Source of the DNA: Acidobacteriota bacterium
Lineage (GTDB): Bacteria > Acidobacteriota > Terriglobia > Terriglobales > SCQP01
Length of the DNA: 64,000 nt
NCBI GenBank assembly: GCA_004299485.1
Contig: SCQP01000016.1
Location: 124,001-188,000 of the forward strand
Direction of reading: 5' to 3'
The notes beneath the pieces are model-generated. The model was not told the origin of the DNA and ran no database searches. It saw only the letters and a program-made list of their open reading frames with translations. Positions within the stretch are counted from its first letter, which is position 1. Each line of letters opens with the position of its first letter. Of the stretch, positions 28,919-36,670 are shown one piece after another. The position numbers and the translations under genes were made by a program.

Positions 28919-29001
28919 GACCAGCGCTGTCAGAACGCGGCTCAGGGCACGACAATAAAAAATCGTCCATACGTTCCGAAACGGCTGTCACTGCTGCCCC
29001 A

Positions 29002-29280
29002 TCAGGCGACGCCAGCAGTCCGCGTCCGACCCCGCCAATCCTCAGCTGCCAAAATAGCACCCCACAATCGCCGCCTCTGCGCGGGCAATTGCGGCATCCG
29101 CTGCGCGATCCCAGCCACATCGGCAGCCCCAAGCTCCCGGCGTTCCACTTCGGTTTGGGCCTGTGGTCCGGGTGGGAAATCGACCGCCTCGGCATTACCC
29201 ATGGCGGTACTCAGGGCTCGGAGCACCACCCCCTCTTCGGCTTGCCGCTTTTTCATCGCCGACCGGAGATCCGTCTGCAA
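29002..29280 (-). pseudogene. GatB/YqeY-like small protein, probably decayed
   Basis: The frame just downstream of rarA encodes LQTDLRSAMKKRQAEEGVVL, RALSTAMGNAEAVDF and TEVERRELGAADVAGI, which resemble the small YqeY-like proteins (ALRSALAAIDNAEAV, then EVxRRELxxADV). No ATG lies in a suitable place; a TTG at 29280 is the best start. After about residue 65 the expected charged helix is not found in this frame, but the neighbouring frame reads DAAIARAEAAIVGCYFGS, which looks more like the family, so a frameshift around 29100 is likely. The 28919-29001 stretch holds nothing recognisable. Alternative: a fortuitous open frame. Confidence 0.4.
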
Positions 29281-29314
29281 CTCGCGACGACCTGCCGGGG
29301 CGGCATGATCGGCT

Positions 29315-30661
29315 TCACCGGTCGGTATCGGGCCGCCTCGTTTTCTCCAATTCCTCCAGTCGCTCACGGATGCGCTTTTCCCAGCCCTGCTCGCCGGGTT
29401 CATAATAGCGCCGCCCGCGCAGGTTGTCCGGTAGGCATTCCATCGCCGCGACTTTCGCCTCCAGGTCGTGCGCGTACTGGTAGCCGCGGCCGTAGCCCAG
29501 GCCCTTCATCAGCCCCGTCGGCGCGTTGCGCAGATGCAGCGGCACCGGCTCGGCGCGCGTCGCATGCACATCCTCCAGCACCTTGCCGTAGGCGGTGTAG
29601 AGCGCATTCGATTTGGGCGCCAGCGCCAGGTACACGCACGCCTGCGCCAGCGCCATGGCCGCTTCCGGCATCCCCAGCGCCTCGACCGCCGCCCGCGCCG
29701 CCAGCGTCTGCTCCAGTGCGCGCGGATCGGCGAGCCCGATGTCTTCTGACGCCATGCGCACCATCCGCCGCGCCACGTACATCGGGTCCTCGCCGCTCTC
29801 CAGCATCCGCGCCAGCCAGTACAGACTGGCATCGGGATCGCTGTTGCGCACCGACTTGTGCAGCGCCGAAATCAGGTTGAAGTGCTGCTCGCCCGCGGCG
29901 TCGTAGAGCAGCGCCTTGTGCTGCAGCGTCGCATCGAGCAGCTCGGCCGTAATTTCGATCCGCCCCTCGGCATCCGGCGTCGCTCCGCTGGCCGCGACTT
30001 CCAGCAGGTTCAGCGCCACGCGGGCGTCCCCGTTGGCAAACGCCGCCATCCGCCGCAGCTCCGGCTCGCCCACGAGCAACTCGCGCACTTCGCTCCGTTC
30101 CGCCAGCACGCCCCGCTCGCGGTCGCCGATGGCGCGCCGCAGCAGCGCCTCCAGATCGGCATCACCCAGCGCCTCCAGCACATACACCCGCGCCCGCGAC
30201 AGCAGCGCCGAGTTGACCTCAAAGCTCGGATTCTCCGTCGTTGCCCCGATCAGCGTAATCGCCCCGCTCTCGACGTAGGGCAAAAACGCATCCTGCTGCG
30301 CGCGGTTGAAGCGGTGGATTTCATCCACGAACAGAATCGTCCGCTGCCCCGCCGCCTGCGCCCGCTCCGCCGCCGCCATCACCTCCCGGATCTCTTTGAT
30401 CCCGCTGGTCACGGCGCTGAAGGGCACGAACCGCCGCCGCGTCTGCACCGCAATGATTCGCGCCAGCGTCGTCTTGCCCACCCCCGGCGGACCCCAGAGC
30501 AGAATCGATCCCAACTGATCCCGCTCGATCTGCACCCGCAGCGGCTTGCCCGGCCCCAGCAGATGCTGCTGCCCCACCAGTTCCTCCAGCCGCTGCGGCC
30601 GCATCCGGTCCGCCAGCGGCGGCGGGGCCGCCGGTCCGCCTTGTGATTCAAACAACGACAT
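29315..30661 (-). CDS. rarA: Replication-associated recombination protein A (AAA+ ATPase)
   Basis: RarA/MgsA acts at stalled forks with SSB; 448 residues. Walker A is GPPGVGKT (57-64), Walker [11 protein letters not shown] (109-118, Asp113/Glu114), sensor 1 [20 protein letters not shown], and the C-terminal MgsA domain shows [20 protein letters not shown] and [20 protein letters not shown] followed by GYQYAHDLE. The N-terminus [20 protein letters not shown] is standard. Its 3' end runs into the YqeY-like remnant, and its start is 27 bases from the divergent hydrolase gene. Confidence 0.96.
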   Translation of the reverse strand: MSLFESQGGPAAPPPLADRMRPQRLEELVGQQHLLGPGKPLRVQIERDQLGSILLWGPPGVGKTTLARIIAVQTRRRFVPFSAVTSGIKEIREVMAAAERAQAAGQRTILFVDEIHRFNRAQQDAFLPYVESGAITLIGATTENPSFEVNSALLSRARVYVLEALGDADLEALLRRAIGDRERGVLAERSEVRELLVGEPELRRMAAFANGDARVALNLLEVAASGATPDAEGRIEITAELLDATLQHKALLYDAAGEQHFNLISALHKSVRNSDPDASLYWLARMLESGEDPMYVARRMVRMASEDIGLADPRALEQTLAARAAVEALGMPEAAMALAQACVYLALAPKSNALYTAYGKVLEDVHATRAEPVPLHLRNAPTGLMKGLGYGRGYQYAHDLEAKVAAMECLPDNLRGRRYYEPGEQGWEKRIRERLEELEKTRRPDTDR

Positions 30662-31281
30662 ACATGAGTTCTGCTATGCTGCCCGCTATGAAGCGCATAC
30701 TTTGCCTGGCCGGCCTGCTCGCCGCCCTCGCCTTCACCCTCAGCGCCCAGCAACGCCTCCCGCGCGTCAACTGGCCCACCACCGAGGGCGACTACGTCAT
30801 CCACAATTTCCGCTTCGCCGATAGCGAGGTCCTGCCCTCGCTCCGCCTTCATTACACCACGCTCGGCCATCTCCAGAAGAATGCCGCAGGCGTTGCCACC
30901 AACGCCGTCCTCATCATCCACGGCACCGGCGGCACCGGCCATCAGTTCCTCAGCCCCATCTTCGCCGACCCGCTCTACGGCCCTGGCGAACCGTTGGACA
31001 TCCGCAATCACTACATCATCCTGCCCGACCTCATCGGTCACGGAGAATCCAGCAAGCCCAGCGACGGCCTACGCGCCAAGTTCCCGCATTACGGCTACCA
31101 CGACATGATCCGCGCCACCCATGCCCTGCTCACCCAGCACCTCGGCGTCAACCATTTGCGCCTGGTAATGGGCACCTCCATGGGCGGCATGCAGAGCTGG
31201 ATGTGGCCGGAAATGTACCCCACTTTCATGGATGCCTCCATGCCCTTGGCCAGCGAACCCGCCCAGATCGCCGGCCGCAAT

Positions 31282-31314
31282 CCCCTCCCTGCGTAGCCGC
31301 AGCAGGGAGGGAAG
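31282..31314 (+). repeat. 33-base palindromic insert carrying TAG
   Basis: Exactly 11 codons are inserted in the hydrolase gene. Arms CCCTCCCTG (31283-31291) and CAGGGAGGG (31303-31311) pair perfectly around an 11-base loop; an alternative inner stem CTGCG/CGCAG also exists. The TAG (31294-31296) is in the loop. The same frame continues on both sides. I did not find another copy in the window. Confidence 0.8.
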
Positions 31315-31799
31315 CGCTGGTATCGCCGTATGGTCATGGACTCGATCACGCAGGCCCCCGGCTACGACGGCGGCAACTACGCCGTCGAGCCGCACTTCGA
31401 CGGCGCCTTCTACGCCCTCATGATCATGGTCTCCAGCCCCAAGGACATGCGCCGCCGCATGCCCACCGAGGAGCTCGCCGATCGGGGCTTTACTGCCGCC
31501 ATCGAGCGCTACCGCAAGCGCGAAGACGCCAACAACATGCTGTATCAGTTTGCCGCTTCGAGCGACTACAACCCCGCGCCCGAGCTCGGCAAGATCCAGT
31601 GCTCATTGATCGCGGTCAACTCCGCCGACGATCAGGTCAACCCGCCCGACATCGACACCTTGGTAATGGAGTCGGCCATCAAGCAGGTCAGGCACGGCCA
31701 GTTCATCCTCATCCCCGATGGCCCCGACACCCACGGCCACGGTACCCACACCTACGCCAACGTCTGGAAGAAATTCCTGGTCGAACTATTGCTGGAGAG

Positions 31800-31893
31800 C
31801 GCGGGTCGGGTTGGGGCTCCAGGGGCCCCCAGCCCGGCCGCGCGTCAAGCGGGTCGCGCGGCGCAGCCACGCGGGGCCCCGCGCCAATCAATG
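31800..31893 (+). repeat. Composite GC-rich palindromic element at the hydrolase 3' end
   Basis: Hairpin 1 is of the type GTTGGGG...CCCCAGC (31810-31835); hairpin 2 is GCGCGGC-GCA-GCCACGC (31856-31872), followed by CGCGGGGCCCCGCG (31870-31883) and CCAATCAATGG. The same architecture is seen in the two yggX spacers; single halves occur at 35976-36063 and 63581-63620. Confidence 0.7.
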
Positions 31894-32739
31894 GCCCCGC
31901 ACCCGGCCCGCCTCAAAAAGTAAGATCGCCCCCGCCATCGCCGCGTTGAGCGACTCCACACGGCTGGCGATGGGAATGCTCACCGTCGCATCCGCCGCGC
32001 GCAGCAGCGCCCGCGGCACGCCCGCCGCTTCCTGCCCGATCATCAGGCACACCGGACCCTCGAGGCCGGCTTCGGCAGGCGCCACGCCGCCGCGCGCCCC
32101 GGTTGCCACCAGCCGCACGCCCCGGCTGCGGCACGCCGCGATCAGATCTTCCGCCGTCACCCTCGCCGCAACCGGCAAATGAAACAGCGATCCCGCGCTC
32201 GCCCGCACCGCCTTGGCATTGAACGGACTCACCGTATCCGCCAGTGCCACCACCCCGCTCGCTCCAAACGCGTCCGCCGCCCGGATCAGCGTTCCCAGAT
32301 TGCCGGGATCCTGCAACCCCGCCGCCGCCACGATTAACGCCCGCTCGCCGAATACCGCCTCCAGCTTCGCCGCCGCCCATGCCGCGAGCGCCGCCACGCC
32401 CTGCGGATGCTCCGCATCCATCGCCCCGGCGAATACCGCGTCTTCAGCCACGGCAACCTCGGTGTGTTTGGAAAGTTGCGGCAGCAGCTTCGCGCCCTGC
32501 TGCTCCAGGCCGCGCCGGCTGAACAGCACCTTCTCCAGTTGCACGCCGCTGCGCAGCGCTTCGCCGACCAGTCGCGGCCCCTCCATCGCCAGCGGCGTCT
32601 CCGGCGGTCCCTCGCGAAACGCCCGGCGGAATTCGGTCAGTAGCCCATGATGGCGCCCAATAGGAGTCGGTTCTTGCGGCACCTTCCAATTGTCACAAAA
32701 TCTTGCCACCTCCGCGCGCTGTTCCGTTTGCTGTTCCAT
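31888..32739 (-). CDS. TrmH/SpoU-family RNA 2'-O-methyltransferase
   Basis: SPOUT-class methyltransferase of about 283 residues that methylates a ribose in rRNA or tRNA. An N-terminal substrate-binding part (ETPLAMEGPRLVGEALRSGV, KVLFSRRGLEQQG) is followed by the SPOUT motifs: LQDPGNLGTLIRAADAFGAS (motif 1), GPVCLMIGQEAAGVP (motif 2) and ATVSIPIASRVESLNAAMAG (motif 3). ATG 32739 is chosen tentatively; the frame opens at 32766 and no Shine-Dalgarno decides. The stop overlaps the end of the convergent hydrolase gene. The target nucleotide is unknown. Confidence 0.9.
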   Translation of the reverse strand: MEQQTEQRAEVARFCDNWKVPQEPTPIGRHHGLLTEFRRAFREGPPETPLAMEGPRLVGEALRSGVQLEKVLFSRRGLEQQGAKLLPQLSKHTEVAVAEDAVFAGAMDAEHPQGVAALAAWAAAKLEAVFGERALIVAAAGLQDPGNLGTLIRAADAFGASGVVALADTVSPFNAKAVRASAGSLFHLPVAARVTAEDLIAACRSRGVRLVATGARGGVAPAEAGLEGPVCLMIGQEAAGVPRALLRAADATVSIPIASRVESLNAAMAGAILLFEAGRVRGH

Positions 32740-32843
32740 TCCGTTGCCGCAGTGTCCGCGGCCCACTCAGTCCTGGCGCGGCTTTTCGCGTGCAAATGGC
32801 ACAGTTTGGAAGTTGGATGGAACAGCGCCTGGAACACCGAAAT

Positions 32844-33875
32844 TTACAGCATCAGCATGCAGTCGCCGTAGCTCAGGAAGCGGTAGCCGCCGGCGAGGGC
32901 GTGCTGGTAGGCGGCCCGCACGGGCTCCATTCCGGCGAACGCCGCGATCATCATCAGCAGCGTTGTCCTGGGCGCGTGGAAATTGGTCAGCAGCGCATCT
33001 ACGGCCCGGAACGGCCGACCGCCGGGATAAATGTAAATACCCGTCGCCCCGCTCTGCGCCCGGAATGCGGCGCCCGGCTCCGGCGCGATCGTCTCCAGCA
33101 CCCGCGCCGCGGTCGTGCCAATCGCCACGATCCGCTTGCTCTCCGCCCGCGCCCGGTTCAGCGCCGCCGCCGCGCTCTCGCTTACCGAGAAGCGTTCGGT
33201 GTGCATCGGGTGCTGCTCGATCTCCTCGCTTACCACCGGCTGAAACGTCCCCAGCCCCACGTGCAGACTCACCGCCGTCCACCGGATGCCCCGCTCCAGC
33301 AGCACCGCCTGCACCCGCGGCGTAAAATGCAAACCCGCCGTCGGCGCCGCGGCCGAACCCGCTTCGTGCGCGTAAATGGTCTGATAGCGCTCGCGGTCCA
33401 TCGCCTCGTCCGGCCGCCGGATATACGGCGGCAGCGGCACGTGCCCGTGCGTTTCCAGCCACGCGCTCAGGTGTTCAACGCCGGAAAACCGTAGCCTCCG
33501 CTCGCCCCGTGTTCCACGTGCAACAATCTCGGCCTCTAATCCTTCGTCAAAAGACAACCGCGCGCCCACGTCCAGCCGCGCCCCCGGATGCACCAGCGCC
33601 GTCCACTCAACACCGCCCTGGGGCTCCAGCAGCAGCACTTCCACCTTTCCGCCGCTCGCCCGCTGCCCCAGCAACCGCGCCGGAAATACGCGCGAGTCGT
33701 TCGCCACCAGCAAGTCCCCCGGCGCCAGCAGCTCGGGCAGCTCGCGAAACCGCCGGTCTTCTAGGCGTCCATCGGCGCGGTGCAACACCAGCATCCGCGC
33801 CGCATCGCGCTCCTCCGGCGGCTGCTGCGCGATCCGTTCCGGCGGCAACTCGTAATCAAATTCGCTCAGACGCAT
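32844..33875 (-). CDS. queA: S-adenosylmethionine:tRNA ribosyltransferase-isomerase
   Basis: Adds the epoxycyclopentanediol ribosyl group of SAM to 7-deazaguanine in tRNA, the penultimate step to queuosine. Length 343. MRLSEFDYELPPERIAQQPP, RELPELLAPGDLLVANDSRV, AAPTAGLHFTP, VSLHVGLGTFQPV and DALLTNFHAPRTTLLMMIAA are all canonical. A stand-alone gene here; tgt and queG/queF are not in the window. It begins 30 bases from the divergent class II aldolase gene. Confidence 0.97.
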   Translation of the reverse strand: MRLSEFDYELPPERIAQQPPEERDAARMLVLHRADGRLEDRRFRELPELLAPGDLLVANDSRVFPARLLGQRASGGKVEVLLLEPQGGVEWTALVHPGARLDVGARLSFDEGLEAEIVARGTRGERRLRFSGVEHLSAWLETHGHVPLPPYIRRPDEAMDRERYQTIYAHEAGSAAAPTAGLHFTPRVQAVLLERGIRWTAVSLHVGLGTFQPVVSEEIEQHPMHTERFSVSESAAAALNRARAESKRIVAIGTTAARVLETIAPEPGAAFRAQSGATGIYIYPGGRPFRAVDALLTNFHAPRTTLLMMIAAFAGMEPVRAAYQHALAGGYRFLSYGDCMLML

Positions 33876-33904
33876 TCTTTTTCAGCATAGGGGATAATGG
33901 CCGC

Positions 33905-34687
33905 ATGGCAGACGAGCACGCCCAAGCCCCCGAAGCGATCGAGGCCGCCGCACGCGCCGACATCCTGCGCATCGGCCAGTTTTTGCACCAGAAAAGCCTC
34001 GTCGCCGCAAGCGACGGCAACATCTCCGTCCGCCTGCCCGGCGGCCGCATTCTCGCCACGCCCACCTCGATGAGTAAGGGCCTGATGACCGACGCCGACC
34101 TGGTCGTCACCGATCTCGAAGGCCGCAAGCTTGAAGGCACTCGCAATCCTTCCAGCGAAATGGCCATGCATCTGCTCATTTACCAGCTCCGCCCCGAAAT
34201 CAACGGCGTCGTTCATGCCCATCCGCCCGCCGCCACCGGCTTTGCCGCCGCCGGCATTCCGCTCAACCAGGCGCTGCTCGCCGAAGTCGTGCTCGCTCTC
34301 GGCTGCATTCCCCTCGCCGCCTACGGCACCACCGGCACGCCCGAGCTCTCCGCCACCCTTCGCCCGCTCATCCCGCACTACGACGCCATCCTCATGGCCA
34401 ATCACGGCGTGGTCTGCTACGGCGAAGACGTCTGGAAAGCCTACTTCAAGATGGAGACGGTCGAGCACTTTGCCCGTATCGCGCTGGTCACCCATCTGCT
34501 CGGCCGCCAGAACCTGCTCGGCCGGGAAGAAGTCGACAAGCTCCTGATCGCCCGCCAGCGTTACGAAGGCGTTACCAGCGCCGCCGCCCTCTCGCCCACT
34601 TGCCCGGTCGTGGCCGAAGCCCCCCAGCTCCCTGCGGCGGCCTCTCCGCCCGCCCTGAACTTTGCCAATGGCAAGCGCCGCTGGTAA
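33905..34687 (+). CDS. Class II aldolase (fuculose-phosphate aldolase-like), microcompartment-associated
   Basis: A 260-residue zinc-dependent aldolase of the AraD/FucA family, which cleaves sugar-phosphates such as L-fuculose-1-phosphate to DHAP and lactaldehyde. Visible: LVAASDGNISVRLP, catalytic Glu85 in PSSEMAMH, zinc ligands His104 and His106 in VVHAHPPAATGF, and His167 in MANHGVVCYG. The ATG at 33905 begins in a frame open far upstream. After residue 215 a Pro/Ala-rich linker leads to a short terminal ALNFANGKRRW, which could be an encapsulation peptide. Four shell-protein genes follow after 109 bases. Known aldolase-type microcompartments degrade fucose or rhamnose, so this is the presumed substrate class. 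Confidence 0.85.
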   Translation: MADEHAQAPEAIEAAARADILRIGQFLHQKSLVAASDGNISVRLPGGRILATPTSMSKGLMTDADLVVTDLEGRKLEGTRNPSSEMAMHLLIYQLRPEINGVVHAHPPAATGFAAAGIPLNQALLAEVVLALGCIPLAAYGTTGTPELSATLRPLIPHYDAILMANHGVVCYGEDVWKAYFKMETVEHFARIALVTHLLGRQNLLGREEVDKLLIARQRYEGVTSAAALSPTCPVVAEAPQLPAAASPPALNFANGKRRW

Positions 34688-34723
34688 GCGGCTCGCGCCG
34701 CTTTTATCGGGGGCTTCGCCCCC
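34688..34723 (+). terminator. Tandem hairpins after the aldolase gene
   Basis: GCGGC-TCGC-GCCGC followed by TTTTAT (34688-34707) starts directly at the aldolase stop, and GGGGGC-TTC-GCCCCC (34709-34723) follows. The first has the form of a short Rho-independent terminator, so shell genes may need their own promoter. Confidence 0.5.
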
Positions 34724-34748
34724 GCGCCTTCCGTTGGTCGGCTTCCCC

Positions 34749-34777
34749 TTCGTGCACCTGGTAAGGTAAGCTACAAT
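34749..34777 (+). promoter_or_regulatory. Possible promoter for the shell-protein genes
   Basis: TACAAT (34772-34777) is a good -10 with a weak TTCGTG (34749-34754) 17 bases upstream. A strong AGGAG (34784-34788) precedes the BMC-H ATG. Weak -35, so tentative. Confidence 0.3.
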
Positions 34778-34796
34778 CCTCCGAGGAGATGCAGCT

Positions 34797-35102
34797 ATGG
34801 CAGAACTCAGCGGCGAAGCGTGGGGCATGATCGAAACCAAGGGCTTGGTGGCGATGATCGAAGCGGCTGACGCCATGGTCAAAGCCGCGAACGTCACCCT
34901 GGTCGGCTGGGAAAAAAAAATCGGCGCCGGCTACGTCACCGCCATCGTGCAGGGCGACGTCGCCGCCGTCAAAGCCGCCACCGATGCCGGCGCCGCTGCC
35001 GCCCGCCGCATCGGCGAGGTGATCTCGGTCCACGTCATTCCGCGTCCCGCTGCCGGCCTTTCGCGCGCTGTGCCACTGCCCGGCCTGCCTGCCAACGCCT
35101 GA
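34797..35102 (+). CDS. Bacterial microcompartment shell protein, BMC-H hexamer
   Basis: A 101-residue single BMC domain that forms hexagonal tiles of a protein shell. [20 protein letters not shown] followed by [16 protein letters not shown] gives the edge lysine (Lys29), which locks hexamers edge to edge, and the pore loop KIGAG (41-45), similar to the KIGSG pores of CcmK and EutM types. A short Ala/Pro tail follows the domain ([19 protein letters not shown]). AGGAG is 8 bases before the ATG. It is the only hexamer gene in the locus, and no tandem-BMC trimer is present. Confidence 0.95.
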   Translation: MAELSGEAWGMIETKGLVAMIEAADAMVKAANVTLVGWEKKIGAGYVTAIVQGDVAAVKAATDAGAAAARRIGEVISVHVIPRPAAGLSRAVPLPGLPANA

Positions 35103-35119
35103 ACGCGGATTCACTTCTC

Positions 35120-35389
35120 ATGCAACTGGCCCGCGTCATCGGCACCGTCGTCGCCACCCGCAAAGATCCCCGCCTTGAAGGATTCAAGCTGTTGGTTGCC
35201 CGCCTGCAGAACGCTGAAGGCAAGGATGAAGCCGGCTATGTCGTGGCCGTCGATACGGTCGGCGCTGGGGCGGGAGAGCGTGTACTCATCGTCCAGGGCA
35301 GCTCCGCCCGCATGGCCCGCGACGGCCAGGAAAAACCCATTGACGCCGCCATCGTCGGCATCGTTGACACCGTCGAACCGGTGCGCTAA
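35120..35389 (+). CDS. Microcompartment vertex protein, BMC-P (EutN/CcmL family) 1
   Basis: An 89-residue pentameric vertex protein. MQLARVIGTVVATRKDPRLE followed by GFKLLVARLQNAEGK is the standard OB-like start; AVDTVGAGAGERVLIVQGSS carries the conserved GAGxGE turn, and PIDAAIVGIVDTVEPV ends the fold. It lies 17 bases after BMC-H and three bases before the next BMC-P. Pentamers cap the twelve vertices of the shell. Having three different pentamers in a row is a hallmark of some aldolase-type loci. Confidence 0.94.
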   Translation: MQLARVIGTVVATRKDPRLEGFKLLVARLQNAEGKDEAGYVVAVDTVGAGAGERVLIVQGSSARMARDGQEKPIDAAIVGIVDTVEPVR

Positions 35390-35392
35390 CCA

Positions 35393-35680
35393 GTGTTTCT
35401 CGCCCGCATTTCCGGCACGGTCGTTTCCACCGCCAAAGACGATGCCCTGCGCGGTTATAAATTGCTGCTGATCCAGCCGCTCAACGCTCAAGGGGCCGCC
35501 GTCGGCCACACCCAGGTCGCCCTCGACGCCGTCGGCGCAGGCGTGGGCGAAATCGTCTACATCTGCCGCGGCAAAGAAGCCAGCTTTGCCTGGCAGGGCG
35601 ACACGCCCACCGAAGCGACTATCGTCGGCATCGTCGATCCCGCCGCCAACCGCGCTTGGCTGCCGGAGGCCGCTCGATGA
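35393..35680 (+). CDS. Microcompartment vertex protein, BMC-P (EutN/CcmL family) 2
   Basis: A 95-residue BMC-P. The start is GTG at 35393, giving MFLARISGTVVSTAKDDALR with GYKLLLIQPLNAQG after it. ALDAVGAGVGEIVYICRGKE is the conserved turn, and ATIVGIVDPAANRAWLPEAA closes the protein. It is about 40 percent identical by eye to the first and third copies, so the three are diverged paralogues, not recent duplicates. The stop overlaps the start of the third copy (ATGA). Confidence 0.93.
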   Translation: MFLARISGTVVSTAKDDALRGYKLLLIQPLNAQGAAVGHTQVALDAVGAGVGEIVYICRGKEASFAWQGDTPTEATIVGIVDPAANRAWLPEAAR

Positions 35681-35970
35681 TCGTCGGCCGCGTCATCGGC
35701 GAAGTCGTCGCCACCCAGAAGCATCCCAGCCACGAAGGCCGCAAGCTGCTTCTCATCGAACCGGAGGCGCTCGCCGATGGCCAGCTTCCGGCGCGCGGCA
35801 CGCCCGCCGGAGGAGCAGCCCTGATTGCCCTGGATGCGGTTGACGCTGGCGTCGGCGAACGCGTCCTGGTCGTGCTCGACGGCTATGCCGCCATGACCGC
35901 CGTCGACCGCCCCCACGCCCCCATCGACGCTGCGGTCATCGGCATCCTCGACCACCTCGATTTAGCCTAA
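35677..35970 (+). CDS. Microcompartment vertex protein, BMC-P (EutN/CcmL family) 3
   Basis: A 97-residue BMC-P starting MIVGRVIGEVVATQKHPSHE and then GRKLLLIEPEALADG. A longer loop (GQLPARGTPAGGAALIAL) precedes the conserved DAVDAGVGERVLVVLDGYAA, and PIDAAVIGILDHLDLA is the end. The ATG at 35677 is chosen over an earlier in-frame start because it overlaps the preceding stop. A large palindromic region follows directly. Confidence 0.93.
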   Translation: MIVGRVIGEVVATQKHPSHEGRKLLLIEPEALADGQLPARGTPAGGAALIALDAVDAGVGERVLVVLDGYAAMTAVDRPHAPIDAAVIGILDHLDLA

Positions 35971-35975
35971 TCCGC

Positions 35976-36063
35976 GCACCCGGGAGGGGCTGGGGCGACG
36001 GGGCCCCAGCCCCGTTCTTGCGGACGCGGAGCGCAGGCGGCGGAGCGCAGCGAAGCCGGGTGC
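35976..36063 (+). terminator. Nested palindromes ending the shell-protein operon
   Basis: GGGGCTGGGG (35986-35995) and CCCCAGCCCC (36004-36013) form a perfect 10-base stem; outside it GCACCCGG (35976-35983) pairs with CCGGGTGC (36056-36063). The inner hairpin matches hairpin 1 of the composite element seen at 12791 and 31810. It separates two convergent genes and can terminate both ways. No U-run. Confidence 0.6.
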
Positions 36064-36082
36064 CCGCGCTTGAGCGAAGAAG

Positions 36083-36562
36083 CTACGCCGAGGCTTTGGC
36101 GGTGTTGACGTTGCCCGGCTTGCGGATGTCGATGCCGCCCTTGAAAAAAGCGCCGTCTTCAATGCTGATGCGCGCCGCGCTCACATCGCCGGTGAGCGCG
36201 CCCTGGGCCTTGATCTCCACCCGGTCGGCGGCAATGACGTTGCCGTTCAGCTTGCCGAGAATAATCACTTCGCGGGCATTGACGTTGGCCTGCACCTGGC
36301 CATTGGCGCCGATGGTGAGGACGTTTTTCGGCAGCTCGACGGAGCCCTCCAGTTTGCCGTCCACAAAGAGGTCTTCGTTGCCGCTGACCGTGCCCTTGAG
36401 CTGAATGGTCTTGCTCAGGTGCGTGGCGCGCTCGGATCCTCCGCTGCTCACACGCTGCGGCGCCGGGGCCGAACTGACCGGCATAGGAGCCGCCGGCGGG
36501 TTGACACTTTGCGGTTTGGCGGGCGGTGCGGGAGTCTCCCGCTCATTCTGGCTCTTCCACAT
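36083..36562 (-). CDS. Bactofilin-family cytoskeletal protein
   Basis: A polymer-forming beta-helix protein of about 159 residues from ATG 36562 (MWKSQNERETPAPPAKPQSV). A 45-residue Pro/Ala/Ser-rich N-terminus leads to SKTIQLKGTVSGNEDLFVDG, then repeated beta-helix rungs such as KLEGSVELP, GQVQANVNA, GKLNGNVIA and GALTGDVSA. Bactofilins form filaments on membranes, often guiding cell-wall synthesis or organelle placement. A GTG four codons upstream is the other possible start. The upstream bases (36575-36605) are unusually AT-rich and contain TACAAT on the coding strand. Convergent with the shell operon. Confidence 0.88.
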   Translation of the reverse strand: MWKSQNERETPAPPAKPQSVNPPAAPMPVSSAPAPQRVSSGGSERATHLSKTIQLKGTVSGNEDLFVDGKLEGSVELPKNVLTIGANGQVQANVNAREVIILGKLNGNVIAADRVEIKAQGALTGDVSAARISIEDGAFFKGGIDIRKPGNVNTAKASA

Positions 36563-36670
36563 GGGCAAGGGCACACCTCGTAATTAAAGTCTTAAGTTTA
36601 TTGTACGGTCGCACGTAGCGCACGGCAACCGGGGAATCCCTTAGCGCCATCGCGCTACTCTCAATACAAG

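Larger units (their letters stand above)
30688..31923 (+). pseudogene. Exported alpha/beta hydrolase (MetX/homoserine acetyltransferase-like), interrupted by an in-frame stop
   Basis: Two halves in the same frame encode one alpha/beta hydrolase. The first (30688-31296) has a signal peptide (MKRILCLAGLLAALAFTLSA), IIHGTGGTG near the oxyanion site and the nucleophile elbow GTSMGGMQ. The second resumes RWYRRMVMDSITQAPGYDGG and supplies the acid (NSADDQVNPP) and histidine (DTHGHGT). Between AGRN and RWYRR sit 33 extra bases forming a hairpin and containing TAG. Without them the protein would be continuous. The last 38 residues are read from a GC-rich palindromic repeat and overlap the convergent TrmH gene. 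The fold resembles MetX acyltransferases; an exported version is more likely a hydrolase. Confidence 0.8.

Noticed and set aside
36600-36670. Thiamine riboswitch before thiL
   Set aside because: Only about 70 bases are available and neither the conserved CTGAGA nor a matching core is visible.
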